From Pyrocephalus nanus (taxonomy: Eukaryota > Chordata > Aves > Passeriformes > Tyrannidae): DNA of 64,000 nt. The translations under genes were made by a program, and so were the position numbers. The stretch covers positions 1,813,001 to 1,877,000 of the forward strand of contig CM076263.1 of NCBI GenBank assembly GCA_038380795.1, written 5' to 3'. The notes beneath the pieces are model-generated. The model was given only the letters and a program-made list of their open reading frames with translations, was not told the DNA's origin and made no database searches. Of the stretch, positions 48,504 through 59,581 are shown one piece after another. How positions within the stretch are numbered: position 1 is the first letter of the stretch; the number at the start of each line of letters is the position of its first letter.

Positions 48504-49684
48504 ATGGCCAATGGCATTGAGGATCTTATCGGGATCCCATTCCCGAACCACAGCAGCGAGGTGCTGTGCGGCCTAAACGAGCAGCGGCACGACGGGCTCC
48601 TCTGCGATGTCATCCTCATCGTGCAGGACCAGGAGTACCGCACCCACCGCTCCGTCCTGGCTGCCTGCAGCAAGTACTTCAAAAAACTCTTCACTACCGG
48701 CACTTTAACCGACCAGCCCTATGTTTACGAGATTGACTTTGTCAAGCCCGAAGCACTTTCTGCCATCCTCGAGTTCGCCTACACCTCAACCCTCACCATC
48801 ACCACCTCGAACGTCAAGCACATCCTCAGCGCTGCCAAGATGCTGGAGATCCAGAGCATTATCAACGTATGCCTTGAGATCATGGAGCCCGACAGGGAGG
48901 CCGAAGAGGAAGACGACAAAGAGGACGAAGACGATGACGAAGATGAAGACGAAGATGAGGAGGAAGAGGAGGAGGAGGAGGAAGTGGAAGATTTCGTCAA
49001 TCAGGAGAACCTAACCGATGTACAAGAAGTAAGCTGCCACCAAAGCCCTTCTGAGTCTGACATTACAGAAGAAGCGTATCCGGAAGCACCTAAAGATTTT
49101 CCAAATCACTTCCCAGCCAGTAACTCCTCCGGACACCTGGGCATGATACGAGACTTCTCCATCGAGTCCCTGTTAAGTGAAAACTTGTACCCTAAGGCAA
49201 ACATCCCGGAAAGAAGGCCAGCTCTCTCTCCCTTCGCCCCCAGCTTCTTCCCCCATCTCTGGAACGGAGACTTTAGCTCCTTCTCCCAGCTCGAGGAACC
49301 ACAGGTAGACAACGGCCCCTTGGATCTAGTGATCAAAAAGAGGAAGATCAAGGAAGAGGAGGAGAAGGAAGACCTGCCTCCGCCTCCTTTCCCTAATGAC
49401 TTCTTCAAGGACATGTTTGCCAACACCCCAGCAGCTCCCCTAGGGCATATTAAGGCAGAGTCTGACTATGGAGCTTATCTGAATTTCTTAAGCGCTACCC
49501 AGTTCGGAGGAGTTTTTCCTCCATGGCCCCTGGAGGAAGAGAGGAAAATAAAGCCCAAGGCGTCCCAGCAATGCCCCATCTGCAACAAAGTCATCATGGG
49601 AGCCGGCAAGCTGCCCAGGCACATGAGGACCCACACTGGGGAGAAGCCCTATATGTGCAATATCTGTGAAGTTCGCTTTACCAG
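48504..49684 (+). CDS. ZBTB7C: ZBTB7C, first coding exon (BTB domain to start of zinc finger 2)
   Basis: Codes residues 1-393 plus two bases of codon 394 of a BTB/POZ C2H2 transcription factor that acts in the nucleus. Start [16 protein letters not shown] matches the ZBTB7C amino terminus; the ATG has A at -3 and G at +4. The BTB domain spans about residues 24-127, with D35 in the LCDV motif and R49 at the positions known as the charged pocket of PLZF-type BTB dimers. An acidic run lies at 132-163. PLDL at 272-275 resembles a CtBP-binding motif, and IKEE (K283) and IKAE (K317) fit the SUMO consensus. Zinc finger 1 uses C357, C360, H373, H377; finger 2 begins with C385 and C388 and is cut by the intron. 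The related mammalian protein (also Kr-pok or APM-1) is known as a repressor/co-regulator of growth and lipid genes; that role is family knowledge. ZBTB7A/B are less similar at the amino terminus. Confidence 0.97.
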
Positions 49685-50273
49685 GTGTGCATTGGGTACC
49701 TCTGCCACGTGTGGGGAGCGGGGTGGTGGTGGTTGGAGGGGCCATGTCATGACCTGTGGCTGGTTCCTGAGCTGCACTTTCCCCCCCCCTTTCCCCTCCC
49801 TCCCATAAAAAAGTAGGAAAGAAAGCAGGGCATGATCTCTATCCCTTCAGGATAAAATAAAAAAAAAAGAAAAGAAAAGAAAAAAAAAAAGGAGTAAGGG
49901 AGGAGGGTGGAGGGAGAAAATGAACCTACTGATTTTTGTGGGTTGTGGATGACATCCACAACTCACTGGATCCATCCCCTCACTGGACAAAAGCTTAAAT
50001 AAGCAACAGGATATTTTCAACCCCACAATAGTTCACCACAGTGGGACCAGAGTGAGCTGGAAAACAGATGGTCAAACAGCCAAGGAGGCTTCATCTCTAG
50101 TGTGCTGGGAGATGCATTGAGTTGGGAGGGCCATTTAGCCACAGGATGTAATTAGTTTGGGTTTTCACATTTTGGCACCAGTGTAGACCACAGCCAAGTT
50201 GCACATGTTTGGACATGACAGTATCTGGGTTTTCTGAGGCTGGAGCAGTCCTAATTCTTATATGTTATAGTGC

Positions 50274-50526
50274 AGTGGGGGTAAGTCTCTTCTCCTGAAT
50301 AACAGGCAACAGGACAAGGGGAAATGGCCTCAGGTTGCACCAGAGGAGGTTTAGATTGGATATTGGGAAAAATTTCATCACAGAAGGGGTTGTCCATCCC
50401 TGGGACAGGCTGCCCAGGGGCAGTGGTGGAGTCTCCATCCCTGGGGTTATTTAAAAAATGTGTTGTTGTGGCACCTGGGGACATGGTTTGGTGGATTTGG
50501 TAGCGCTGGGGGAACAGTTGGACTCA
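50274..50526 (+). mobile_element. CR1 fragment, second subfamily, cut at its 3' end
   Basis: AACAGGCAACAGGACAAGGG, TGGCCTCAGGTTGCACCAGA and ACAGGCTGCCCAGGGGCAGT up to GGAACAGTTGGACTCA. The expected final 50 bases are replaced by an oppositely oriented CR1. Confidence 0.92.
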
Positions 50527-50697
50527 TAGAATCCCAGAATGGTTTGGATAGGAAGGCACCTTAAAGACCATCTTGTTCCAACCCCCCCTGCCATGGGCAG
50601 GGACACCTTCCACTAGACCAGGTTTCTCAGAGTCCCATCCAGCCTGGCCTTGGACACTTCCAGGGATAGGGCAGCCACGACTTCTCTGGGCAGCAAC
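50527..50697 (-). mobile_element. CR1 3' end, tail-to-tail with the previous copy
   Basis: Starts ATAGAATCCCAGAATGGTTT, then CTTCCACTAGACCAGGTTTC and GGACACTTCCAGGGATAGGG. It begins exactly where the + copy stops. Confidence 0.93.
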
Positions 50698-51122
50698 TGG
50701 AGCAGGCTATGCAAATCTAATGCTCCAGCTTGAAACCCTCCCCTGGAAAGCTGGGCAAATTTAATCGGCGAGCAGAGACAAATAGATTCCTGGACCTGCT
50801 CTTGCTGAGTATAATTAATATCTAATGAGGACAATCTTTACCATAATAATAAAGCTTTCTGACAAGAGCATGGTATTTCAGCTCCTGGCTGCGTGTGAGA
50901 GGGAGAGCCCTATTAAGCTGGGGCGGGAAAACCAGAGGAAAATAATCTGCACAGTAGGCAGAGGCGAGCTCCTGACAATGGCCAGACACCTGGGGTGCTC
51001 CTGCATTCAGCCTGCCTTTTCTTCTCCTGTCCTATGATAATATTCGAATGGAAGATATGCAGATGATGAGGATTTGACCTGAAAATAAATTTCCATGCTC
51101 CCCTCCATTAACGCAGCAGACG

Positions 51123-51138
51123 CCGCATTATAATGCGG
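51123..51138. other. Perfect 16-bp palindrome
   Basis: CCGCATTATAATGCGG, an exact inverted repeat carrying ATTA/TAAT cores, in the unique stretch 50740-51150 of the coding-exon intron. Confidence 0.9.
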
Positions 51139-51507
51139 GGAGCATCATGCCTCGGGCGGGCACATGCGACGTGAGCCTGCCTCACCCTGCTATTTGCAGG
51201 GGAAGGGCCACTGCACGGTGATAATTCCTGCCTGCAGGAATTTGGATCTGCCTCCTGCCGGTGCTGCATCCCCAGGTCAGCACTGCGTTGTTGCTTCCAG
51301 GCGGGCGGTTCACGCCGGTGGTTGTGGTGGCATCCCAGGCTGGGATCCCAGGCCCTGTTCCTCTCCTGCATGTGGTGCTGGTTGCTGATGGGGAAATAGC
51401 TTGGCTTGACCCATCACTAACAGCTTCCCCTGTAATGGGACAAATAGGGCCAAGCCCTTCCAGAGGGCTCCCAAAGTCCTTTGCATGCCAGGGCAGCATC
51501 GTTGGGC

Positions 51508-51600
51508 TTAGTTTGGGGAAACTGAGGCACGGGGGAAATGCTGGTACTGGCCCACTTTGAAGGTTAATAGGAGGGTTCAGGTGAGAATCCAGGCAGCTTA
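51508..51600 (-). mobile_element. Possible MIR-like SINE fragment
   Basis: TTTGGGGAAACTGAGGCACG matches the reverse complement of the MIR CTCAGTTTCCCCATC block; the remainder to GAATCCAGGCAGC is weak. Confidence 0.45.
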
Positions 51601-53756
51601 AATCAGCATCACGGAGGCTAAAATCATGGAGGTTAAAAGCTCCATGCAGAGCTGGTCCAGCTAACACGGGGTGAAACCCAACAGCTTCGACATCCCCCAT
51701 ATGCTCAACAGCTTCTAAATACAGAGCACAGGGGTAGTGAGACTGTAACCCAAGGAACAAGTGAAAAAATTGGGACTGACCCAGTGGTGCAGTCTCCCCT
51801 CATCCCTGATGAAAATGAAGTTGTTCGTGTGGGTCACCTGGCACTGAGCTGAGCGCAGGAGGGTTTTTTTCCTTCTCTAACAGCCTGAGCAAAGTGGAAA
51901 TCTCAAAACACTGGTTTGTTTTTAAATGCATTTTGAAAGCATTTTGAATAGCAAGCAGCTGTTTGGTTTTGTTTCAGGTGGGGTTTTTTAGCCGTTTTCA
52001 GCATGGCTCCAATGTGGGAACTCTCCTTTAGGAAAAAGTATGTTTTTAAGCAAAGTGGAGTGATTGAGATGTAGGAAGAGATTCCTGTTGGGATTTCCTC
52101 AATGCTGCCACTTACATTAGTGTTTTGGTCTCAGGAGGGAATCTCGTCCTTCCTGAAAGCATCAGACTTTTGCCCCACAGTGCCTTCACTGGGGAGATGC
52201 AAGCCCAGATGGTCCCTTCTGGGGTCCCCTGGGAATGAGGTGCAGGGAAGCAGAGGTTCCCAAATGGGATTTCAGAATGAATCAGTCCTTTATGTTATTT
52301 CTGCCTGTAAGGAATTGTGTTGGAGCAAATTTACTAGGGAAAATAGGGAAAATATATTTTTTCTGGGTGGGAAGTCCCCCAACCTTCCCCTTCACATCAG
52401 TAGGATGTGAGGACCCCCCATGCACCTGGATCTACCACTCCCACTGCCCAGGGAGATCTGATCTCAGGAAGCAGGACTTCATTTAATAGCTCATTAATTT
52501 TTTTCCTTAAACAAAGGCTGCCCAGCCTCTAGTCTGCTGTTTGACCCTGCTAGAGCGCTGGAGAAAACTGCAAATATTTCAGCTTTTCCACCAAGACAGC
52601 CCCAGAGTGCTCAAGGAGAAACTGTTCCAGCGGAAAGGTTAACATTATTTGTTCCTATTATTTGTGTTGTGACAGCTCGCAGAGCCCTAATCGCTCTCCT
52701 AATGCAATTGCATTAAGGTTATTCACACACACGGAGTGTGGATCTCCGCTGGGAGAGCCTGTGAGCCCAGCTCCCAGCTCACAAAGCCTGTGTCCCCCAC
52801 GCCACATCCTTCCTCCCCGGGGGTGCTCCACCGCAACCGGAGCATCCCACCCCGCCCCCAGCCTCTGAGCTGCTCCAGGTAGAGCCATAAACCTTCTCTT
52901 CCATCCCCCTGGGACGGGAGGTGGTGGTGGGGGGGGGATCGAGTTTCTCTCCCCGTCTGCCGCCGGAGATGGGTAACAGCCTGAAAAGAGCTTTGCCTGT
53001 GTTTACATTATGCAGTCCTGGCACGCGGCGTGTTTATTAGGAAAAGCGATCCCGCTAGGTTAAACATTACATATAGGGGGTTTAAATTAAATTATAGGTG
53101 GGGCTGGTGGCTCTGCTTTTTATTAGCGTTTCCCACCGCCCTGCAGTACGAGCCCCCTGCGTTCGTCCCTCTGTGTGTGTGATCTCGCCTCGTTTTTATC
53201 CTCTCGGGGTGAGATTTTCCGTGCTGCTTTGTCTTCTGCTGGGCACCCTTTTCAGCCCTTTCCAGGTGTGTGTGTGGAGGGGGGGGAAATGCACCCTTGG
53301 GAAAAAATCGTGGGGAAACAGGAGCTTTAAAAATGAAAGAGCGGGGAGTTGGGATCTGGCCCTGGGCTTGGCGCAGGGACCAGGAGACGCTGGTTTTGGG
53401 TTTTTTTCTGTCTCCCTAAAAATCTGTCGGTGCAGGACACAGGCTGGGACCAGTTTCCCGAAGGCAATAGAGCATCATCTGGTGAAGAAGTGAGTCTCCT
53501 GCTAGGGATACTTCTCTGCATCCTTGATCCTGAAGGATTTGTTGTGCAGGGGTGCCAGGCCAGGGCTGCACTCCTGATGGGCTGGCTGACACCAGTGTGC
53601 CGCCAGGCATGTCACCAAAAACCACTTCAGGGTGCACACAGGCAAGGTAGCAAAAATTAGTGCAAAGGTAGCACCTTGCAAGTTCTGAGGGCTTGACCTG
53701 CCAGATAATAAATAGATTTTTTTGGAGGGGGGGAGGCAGGTGGTGGTTTTTACATT

Positions 53757-53940
53757 ACATAAATCAAAATATCTCATAACATGTTCTTATGTATTACATA
53801 ATTTATAATGCAATTGTATTTTTAAACCATAATAAATAGTATTATATACTGTCTAATATTTACCTAAAATATATAATACAGTTTCCCATAAGATATCTGT
53901 AATGTATAGGTTTTGCCTATAATAATGACGTGACTCCATG
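53757..53940 (+). repeat. AT-rich low-complexity stretch in the coding-exon intron
   Basis: ATAATTTATAATGCAATTGT, ATTATATACTGTCTAATATT and similar; no element recognised. Confidence 0.75.
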
Positions 53941-54653
53941 CATTCTACATAAAACCCCAGTGTTAGCACTTTGGAGGGTTCACACCAAAGAGCATTTGGG
54001 GAAAACAATATGAATTTTCACACTTTGCTCTTTGCTTGAACTCCACTGGTGCAACCTAGCTGAGCAGTGCTCAGCTCAGTTCAGCTACAGGCAGCTTTAC
54101 ATTTTATAATCATATGCTTTAGCTGTGATTTTTTTTTTTTTTTTGCCTGCAGACGGAAACATTTGGGGCAGGGGGAATTACGATTGGATTGCCAGCATGG
54201 GAAAATATTCTTGCTTCTGGATATTTGCCTTAAAAAAAAAAAAAAATATTCGCAAAAAAAGTGCCATTGGGATGGATATTATGCTGTTCCATGGCTGGAT
54301 TTAAAAACCTTCTCCGTACTGTGAGTGAGGCTGGATGTGTGCTGGCCTTGGAGACCATGGCAGCGAAGGATTGAGTGCCTGGAAGCTGCACTTCTGCCAG
54401 CACCACCCTCTGTGATGCTCCTGCTCCAAATGAAAGCCTCCTGAGACACCGTGTGGTCAGTGCAAGGATAAATGAAAGGAAAATCCAAGAGAGACTTGAA
54501 TTAAGCAGTGTTTCCAACCCATAGTGCCAGGCTCTTGAATCCAAACCAATCTCTTTACTTGCAAGCAGGAATAGAGCTGTACTTAGTTAGCTATTCCCAT
54601 ATTTAGGTATATATATAGATAGATATATTCCCATGTTTATGTACTCGTTCTCT

Positions 54654-54944
54654 CCAACTCCCTGACAGGAGGAGGGAGCCAGGTGGAGGTCGGGCTCTGC
54701 TCCCAGGGAACAAGGGACAGGACCAGGGGAAACGGCCTCAGGTTGCACCAGGGGAGGTTTAGAGTGTATATTAGGGAAAATTTCTTCACTGAAAGGGTTG
54801 TCCATCCCTGGAGGGATTTAAAAGCCGTGTGGATGTGGCACTTGGGGACATGGGTTAGTGCTGGCCTTGGCAATGCTGGGGGAATGGTTGGACTCGATGA
54901 TCTCAGGGGTCTTCTCCAACCTTAATGATTCTATGATTCCATGG
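54654..54944 (+). mobile_element. CR1 3' end, second subfamily
   Basis: CAACTCCCTGACAGGAGGAG through GGACTCGATGATCTCAGGGG and the intact terminus CTTAATGATTCTATGATTC. It sits 270 bases before the acceptor of the last ZBTB7C exon. Confidence 0.95.
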
Positions 54945-55214
54945 TTTTGGGGCTTATTCCAGAGGGTTTTTTCCTCCAGTTTAACCTGGTTTTGTTCTCT
55001 GTGGGATGGGCTGCAAGCTCCTGACGTGTGCGTGTCGTGTTCAGCTGCCCAGGAAAGAGGCGGCGAATGCAAAGGTCACCCTGCAGGACCATCCCCACAC
55101 TGGGGGAAGCCCCAAGACAACCTCCCCACCTCTCCTCTCCCGACCCTAAGAGCCACCCCAACCCCAGCCCTTCCGCCCCGCGCCGCCCTGACCGAGTGCC
55201 TTTCTCCCTCGCAG

Positions 55215-55851
55215 GCAGGACAAGCTCAAGATCCACATGCGCAAGCACACGGGGGAGCGGCCGTACCTGTGCATCCACTGCAACGCCAAGTTCGTGCACA
55301 ACTACGACCTGAAGAACCACATGCGCATCCACACGGGCATCCGGCCCTACCAGTGCGAGTTCTGCTACAAGAGCTTCACCCGCTCCGACCACCTGCACCG
55401 CCACATCAAGCGGCAGAGCTGCCGCGTCGCGCGGCCCCGGCGAGGCCGCAAGCCGGCGGCCTGGCGGGCGGCCGGCCTGCTCTTCGCGCCGGGCGGCCCG
55501 CCCGTGGAGAGCGGCTTCGTGGTGCCGCCCGCCCTGGAGGAGATGAGCGGCCACCTCGGCAGCACGGCCATGTGCCTTCCCGGCCCCAGCCCCAAGCACT
55601 TCCTGAGCGGGGCCAAGGCCCCCTTCAGCCTGCAGGAGCTGGAGAGCCAGTTCGAGGAGACCCAGAGGAAGCTCTTCAGGCGGGCCCAGATGGACATGGA
55701 GAGGAACGCGGGGATCTTCGCCTTCGCCCTGGGCCACAATGAGAACCTCGCCGCCCAGCCCTTCTTCCCGCTCCCCGACCCTTGGGGCACGGGCTTCAGC
55801 GGCCTGGCGGGGCTGGGCCACGTGGCTCCCATCTCAGAGGCGAGCAACTAA
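55215..55851 (+). CDS. ZBTB7C: ZBTB7C, last coding exon (zinc fingers 2-4 and C-terminus)
   Basis: Continues the frame from 49684: AG plus G restores R394, then QDKLKIH completes finger 2 (H401, H405). Finger 3 uses C413, C416, H429, H433. Finger 4 is C2HC, with C441, C444, H457, C463. Linkers are TGEKP, TGERP and TGIRP, the canonical DNA-binding type. A basic stretch after finger 4 (RPRRGRKP, about residues 467-474) is a likely nuclear localisation signal. The tail keeps family blocks such as [10 protein letters not shown] and FEETQRKLF and ends with EASN, then TAA at 55849-55851. Total length is 605 residues against about 620 in human. Base composition is much richer in G+C than in the first coding exon, mainly at third codon positions and after finger 4; this makes long open frames on the opposite strand that are not genes. 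The acceptor is tctccctcgcag. Confidence 0.97.
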
Positions 55852-56602
55852 ACCCCGCTCCCGGTCCCGCCATGCACCCGCTCCCTTCCCAGCCAGGCAG
55901 CCAGCTCCCTCGGGGCCCCCACCTGCCCTTTGGCATCACTGGGCTCCCAAGAAACTCTTTGTCCCCTTGCTGCCGTGGGGCTTGGGGCACAGGGTGGTCC
56001 CCGGCGCGGACAGGGGGGTGGGAGGTGCTGTGTCCCCTGGCCACCGGCACTTTAGACTCTGGATGCACTTGGCTTCGGGGCCATCAGGCACTTGCTGTCC
56101 CACCCAGCCACCCACCACTCATGGCTCCGTCTGGGAAGGCCAGGCCAGGACTGCTGCTCTCTTCAACGCTCCCGAAAATGTCACTTGCCTTAGTCCAGGG
56201 CACAGCCATCGGCGTGAGATGGCTCTTCTGGGGGAATTACTCCCGTTTTCCACCAGCAGAGCCCACTGGACACCAACAAGCCGTCCAGACTTGGTTTTAT
56301 TATGTTACATTCCTTGGCCCTTTTGGTCAAAAAAACTTCTCTCTTTTGGAGATTTTTTTTTTTTGTGTGTTCTTTTTTTGGTTTTGTTTTTGTTTGGTTG
56401 GTTTGTTTTGGGTTTTTTTTTTTTTTTTAAATTAATTCCCATGTCTGGCAACAATATTTATCCTACAAAGGATAAAGGGGAGGGTCAAGCAGCCATGTTG
56501 GGAGAGGGAGGATCCTGGCCTTTGCCTTTCTCAGCAGTATATCGGATTTACAGGGCTGGTGAAAGCCCAGATCCACAGCATGAGTTGGGACCTAAAAACA
56601 TT

Positions 56603-56610
<8 letters not shown>

Positions 56611-56634
<24 letters not shown>
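56611..56634 (+). repeat. Poly-A run of 24 in the putative 3' UTR
   Basis: Uninterrupted A homopolymer. It is encoded in the genome, so it could be an internal oligo-dT priming site in cDNA libraries. Confidence 0.95.
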
Positions 56635-57376
56635 GGAGATAAAAAATCACCCAGCTTTGCAGCTGGGTGTAAAAGGGGGATTTACTTATTTTGGTTCTTT
56701 AGCTATTTCAAAATTTCAAAAGGAGAACCAAAGCCTATTTTGAGTATTTTAACTTCAGTTGCTTGAAAAGGTGAAGGAGAAGTTTTGGAAGAATCAGAAA
56801 TGTTTCAATATTGAGCTTTCACTAAACCCTTGCTTTGCGAAAATGAACCACGTGGGAATTTCGAAATGAAAAAGTCGTTTCAAACCAAAGAGTCAGAATT
56901 CGCCACCACTGACCATTCTGAAAAGTCTGAGGTTCTGCCCTTAGTTCCCTCGAATTCCTATATATATATATATTTTGATAAGGAAAAATTGTGAAATGCT
57001 CATGTGTCCCCAAACGGAAAAAAAAAAATGAGTGTGGAAATATCCTTGCTGCTTGTCTCAAGGGATCTTTGTGGAAAAGAAGTTCATTAAAGGTGTCTTG
57101 GTGGTTATACTGCCTACTTGCCAGCAAGCAGAAATGCTATTTCTTCACTCCTTGTTGGCTCAAAAGATAAGATGGTGGCATATTTAGGGCACTCCAAGCT
57201 GAAGGTGACCAACAGGTTTGGGTTGTGCCCCAGCATCCCTGCAGACCCCATCTTGGCCACTCCATCTAAGGATTCTTTTGAGGCCAAAAGAGCAGCAGAT
57301 TGGCTGGAATTGCCCTGCCAGCCTCCTTCAGCCCCAAAATCTTGGCCTACTCCGATGGATAAAGGCTTTTGGTGAC

Positions 57377-57423
57377 CATCTGCCTCCCATGGCTCCTCTT
57401 AGATGAGCCATGGGAGGGAGATG
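57377..57423 (+). other. Inverted repeat: 19-bp hairpin with 9-nt loop
   Basis: Left arm 57377-57395 and right arm 57405-57423 are complementary at 18 of 19 positions; the inner 13 pairs (CCTCCCATGGCTC with its complement) are perfect. The loop is ctcttagat. It lies 1.5 kb past the ZBTB7C stop in the putative 3' UTR, so it would fold in the transcript. It is shorter than a usual microRNA precursor. Confidence 0.85.
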
Positions 57424-58253
57424 TGGTTGGACCCCAGTTGCAGCATTGGCTGACATGTCTTGCAGTGAGTGTCCCAGGAGGCTGGTTTTACGTGAAACCA
57501 GCCCTTGAAAATGTAAATGGTACAAATTGGGGCTTTTTTATTTCTCTTTTTACTGTTACCTTTCAACATCAGCAAAATCGAAGGGAATGAGAGGACCGCG
57601 GGTTCATGAATTTTTTTGGTTTGTCCATCAGTGAAGTGGTGGCTGGATGAGAATCAACCCACCAGAGCATGGAGGGGGACACACGGGATCTGGGTTCTGC
57701 CCCCATGAGGGTATGAAGGACTTCTGCTCTGAGACCACCTGTGGCAGAATGATCCTAAAAAAACTGCCCAACGCTCGCTTCCTCCTCCAGAAAAGAAACC
57801 CACAAAGACTCCACGTGCAACGAAAGTCAATGGAGAGAAAAAAAGAAGAAGAAGAAGAAAAAGAAGAAAAAAAATCTTCTTAAAACTGCAGCAAACTTTT
57901 TCTTTTTAATCCATGTCAACTTCTTACAACAAGTGACATTTTGCAGATGACTGGTTCCTTCAGGTGTTTTTTTTTTTTTTTTTTGTCTACGATTTGGAGT
58001 CATTGTAAAATATCCAAAGATGCTGAAGTACTGTATAATCTGCAAGGACTTGAAGCAAGGTGTTTTTTCTGTCTCGGTTTGTTTGTTAGGTTGGTTGGGT
58101 TCTTTTTTTCTTTTTTTTTTTTTTTTTTTTTCCTATTTGTCTAAGTGGGGATAAACCTTTGCAATTTTTCTATTTATAACTATTTTTATGTGATTGCTTT
58201 ATGTACAAAACAATGGAAAAAAATCAAAACAAAAAAGTAGAGAGAAACATACA

Positions 58254-58285
58254 CATACATACACACACACACACACAAACACATT
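58254..58285 (+). repeat. (CA)n microsatellite
   Basis: CATACATACACACACACACA continuing to CAAACACATT, in the putative 3' UTR. Confidence 0.95.
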
Positions 58286-59056
58286 TGCCTTAGTTACTCA
58301 CGGGACAATCACCCTTAACTTTGATCGATGCTAAAAAGTGGATGGGGAAAAAAAAAGAGAGAGAGACTAGATCCTTTTATGTATTTATTAATTTGTATCA
58401 ATTGATGCTTTTAAATTATTGGCAGGACTTGATCCTCTTGCCTGTGGCCATGGTGAGAAGGCAAAGCCGCTCTGCGGTTGCTGACCCGCGCGGCCTCAGC
58501 TTTTCGGATGTTTGCCCGGCACACAGATCTGTGCTTTCCAAAAGGCACCTTTTGGAAGGCCTAAGTAATCTCTTCTGAATGAAGCATCGAGCTGGTACGG
58601 GCTCCACCCCGAGGGGCCGTGGGCGTTGTGATGCTGGTGATGGTTGCAGAGTTAAGGTTGATTTTCCCGCGTTGGCGCTGGGTTGGGTAGGGTTGGAGGG
58701 ACCTGAGTGCTGGCAGTGGTCGTGTTGTGGGTGGGGAGAGGGAGGTTGAGAGAAAAACCCTATTTCTTCCCATTTTGATGTTGTGTGGTGAGTCCAGGCC
58801 ACAGGTATCCACACGGTAGCCCAGCTAAGAGTGGAGGTGCCTTCCCAGGGCTCTGCTCCCTTTTCACAACCAGGATGGGTGTGATGAACAGCAGCCTTGG
58901 GATGGAGGGTCTCAGGGCTCTGTCCCAGCTCAGGGTGTGGTGGCTTCTTATTCATCTCACCAGGCTCCAAAGGCCTGGTTGCAGCAGGGACTGATGAGCA
59001 CTGGGCTGATCCCACAGCGTGGGCAGCAGGAGAGGGGGGGATTCTTTCCCTCTGTG

Positions 59057-59581
59057 CCCTCAGGTGAGACCCCCCTGCAGAGCTGCCCCCAGCCCTGGGA
59101 ACAACAGCACAGGGACGTGGAGCTGCTGGAGAGAGTCCAGAGGAGGCCCCGGAGATGCTGCCAGGGCTGGAGCCCCTCTGCTCTGGAGCCAGGCTGGGAG
59201 AGCTGGGGGGGTTCACCTGGAGAAGAGAAGGCTCCAGGGAGACCTGAGAGCCCCTGGCAGGGCCTAAAGGGGGCTTAGAAGAAAGATGGGGACAAACTTT
59301 TTTAACAGAACTGTTGCAATAGAACAAGGGGAGATGGTTTTAAACTGAAAGAGGGGAGATTCAGACCAGGGAGAGATTTTTCACAGTGAGGGTGGCAGAA
59401 CACTGGAACAAGTTGTCCAGATAGTTGGTGAGTGCCCCATCACTGGCAATATCAAGGGCAAGGTTGGATGGGTCTTGGAGCAGCCAGGTTTTGCGGAGGG
59501 TGTCCCTGCCCATGGCAGGGAATTGAGCTAGATGACCTTTAAAGGTCCCTTCCAACCCAAATCCTTTAATGATTCTATGAG
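59057..59581 (+). mobile_element. CR1 3' end inside the putative ZBTB7C 3' UTR
   Basis: About 525 bp: GAGCTGCTGGAGAGAGTCCA, TGGAGAAGAGAAGGCTCCAG, CATGGCAGGGAATTGAGCTA and the end TTTAATGATTCTATGAG. The second half (CTGGAACAAGTTGTCCAGAT) looks older than the first half, so it may be a mosaic or a different subfamily. Confidence 0.93.

Larger units (their letters stand above)
49685..55214 (+). other. ZBTB7C: Intron between the two ZBTB7C coding exons
   Basis: 5530 bases, donor CCAG/gtgtgc and acceptor ctcgcag/GCAGGAC, phase 2. Ignoring the donor would give a stop at 49808 and lose fingers 2-4. The acceptor has a second AG four bases later (GCAGGCAG); using it would shift the frame. The intron carries three CR1 copies, one MIR-like fragment, AT-rich DNA at 53760-53940 and a unique stretch at 50740-51150. 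Confidence 0.93.

Noticed and set aside
49685..49808. Read-through of the first coding exon past the donor
   Set aside because: The donor is good and the continuation has no ZBTB7C similarity; it would lack fingers 2-4.
54858..55742. 294-codon + strand frame across the acceptor
   Set aside because: Starts inside a CR1 copy and is in another frame from the zinc fingers.
54931..55821. 296-codon frame on the minus strand opposite the last ZBTB7C exon
   Set aside because: It is a shadow of the G+C-rich coding strand, where stop codons are rare; the + strand zinc fingers are unmistakable.
55739..56743. 334-codon + strand frame overlapping the ZBTB7C stop
   Set aside because: Out of frame with ZBTB7C and continuing through homopolymers; no recognisable domain.
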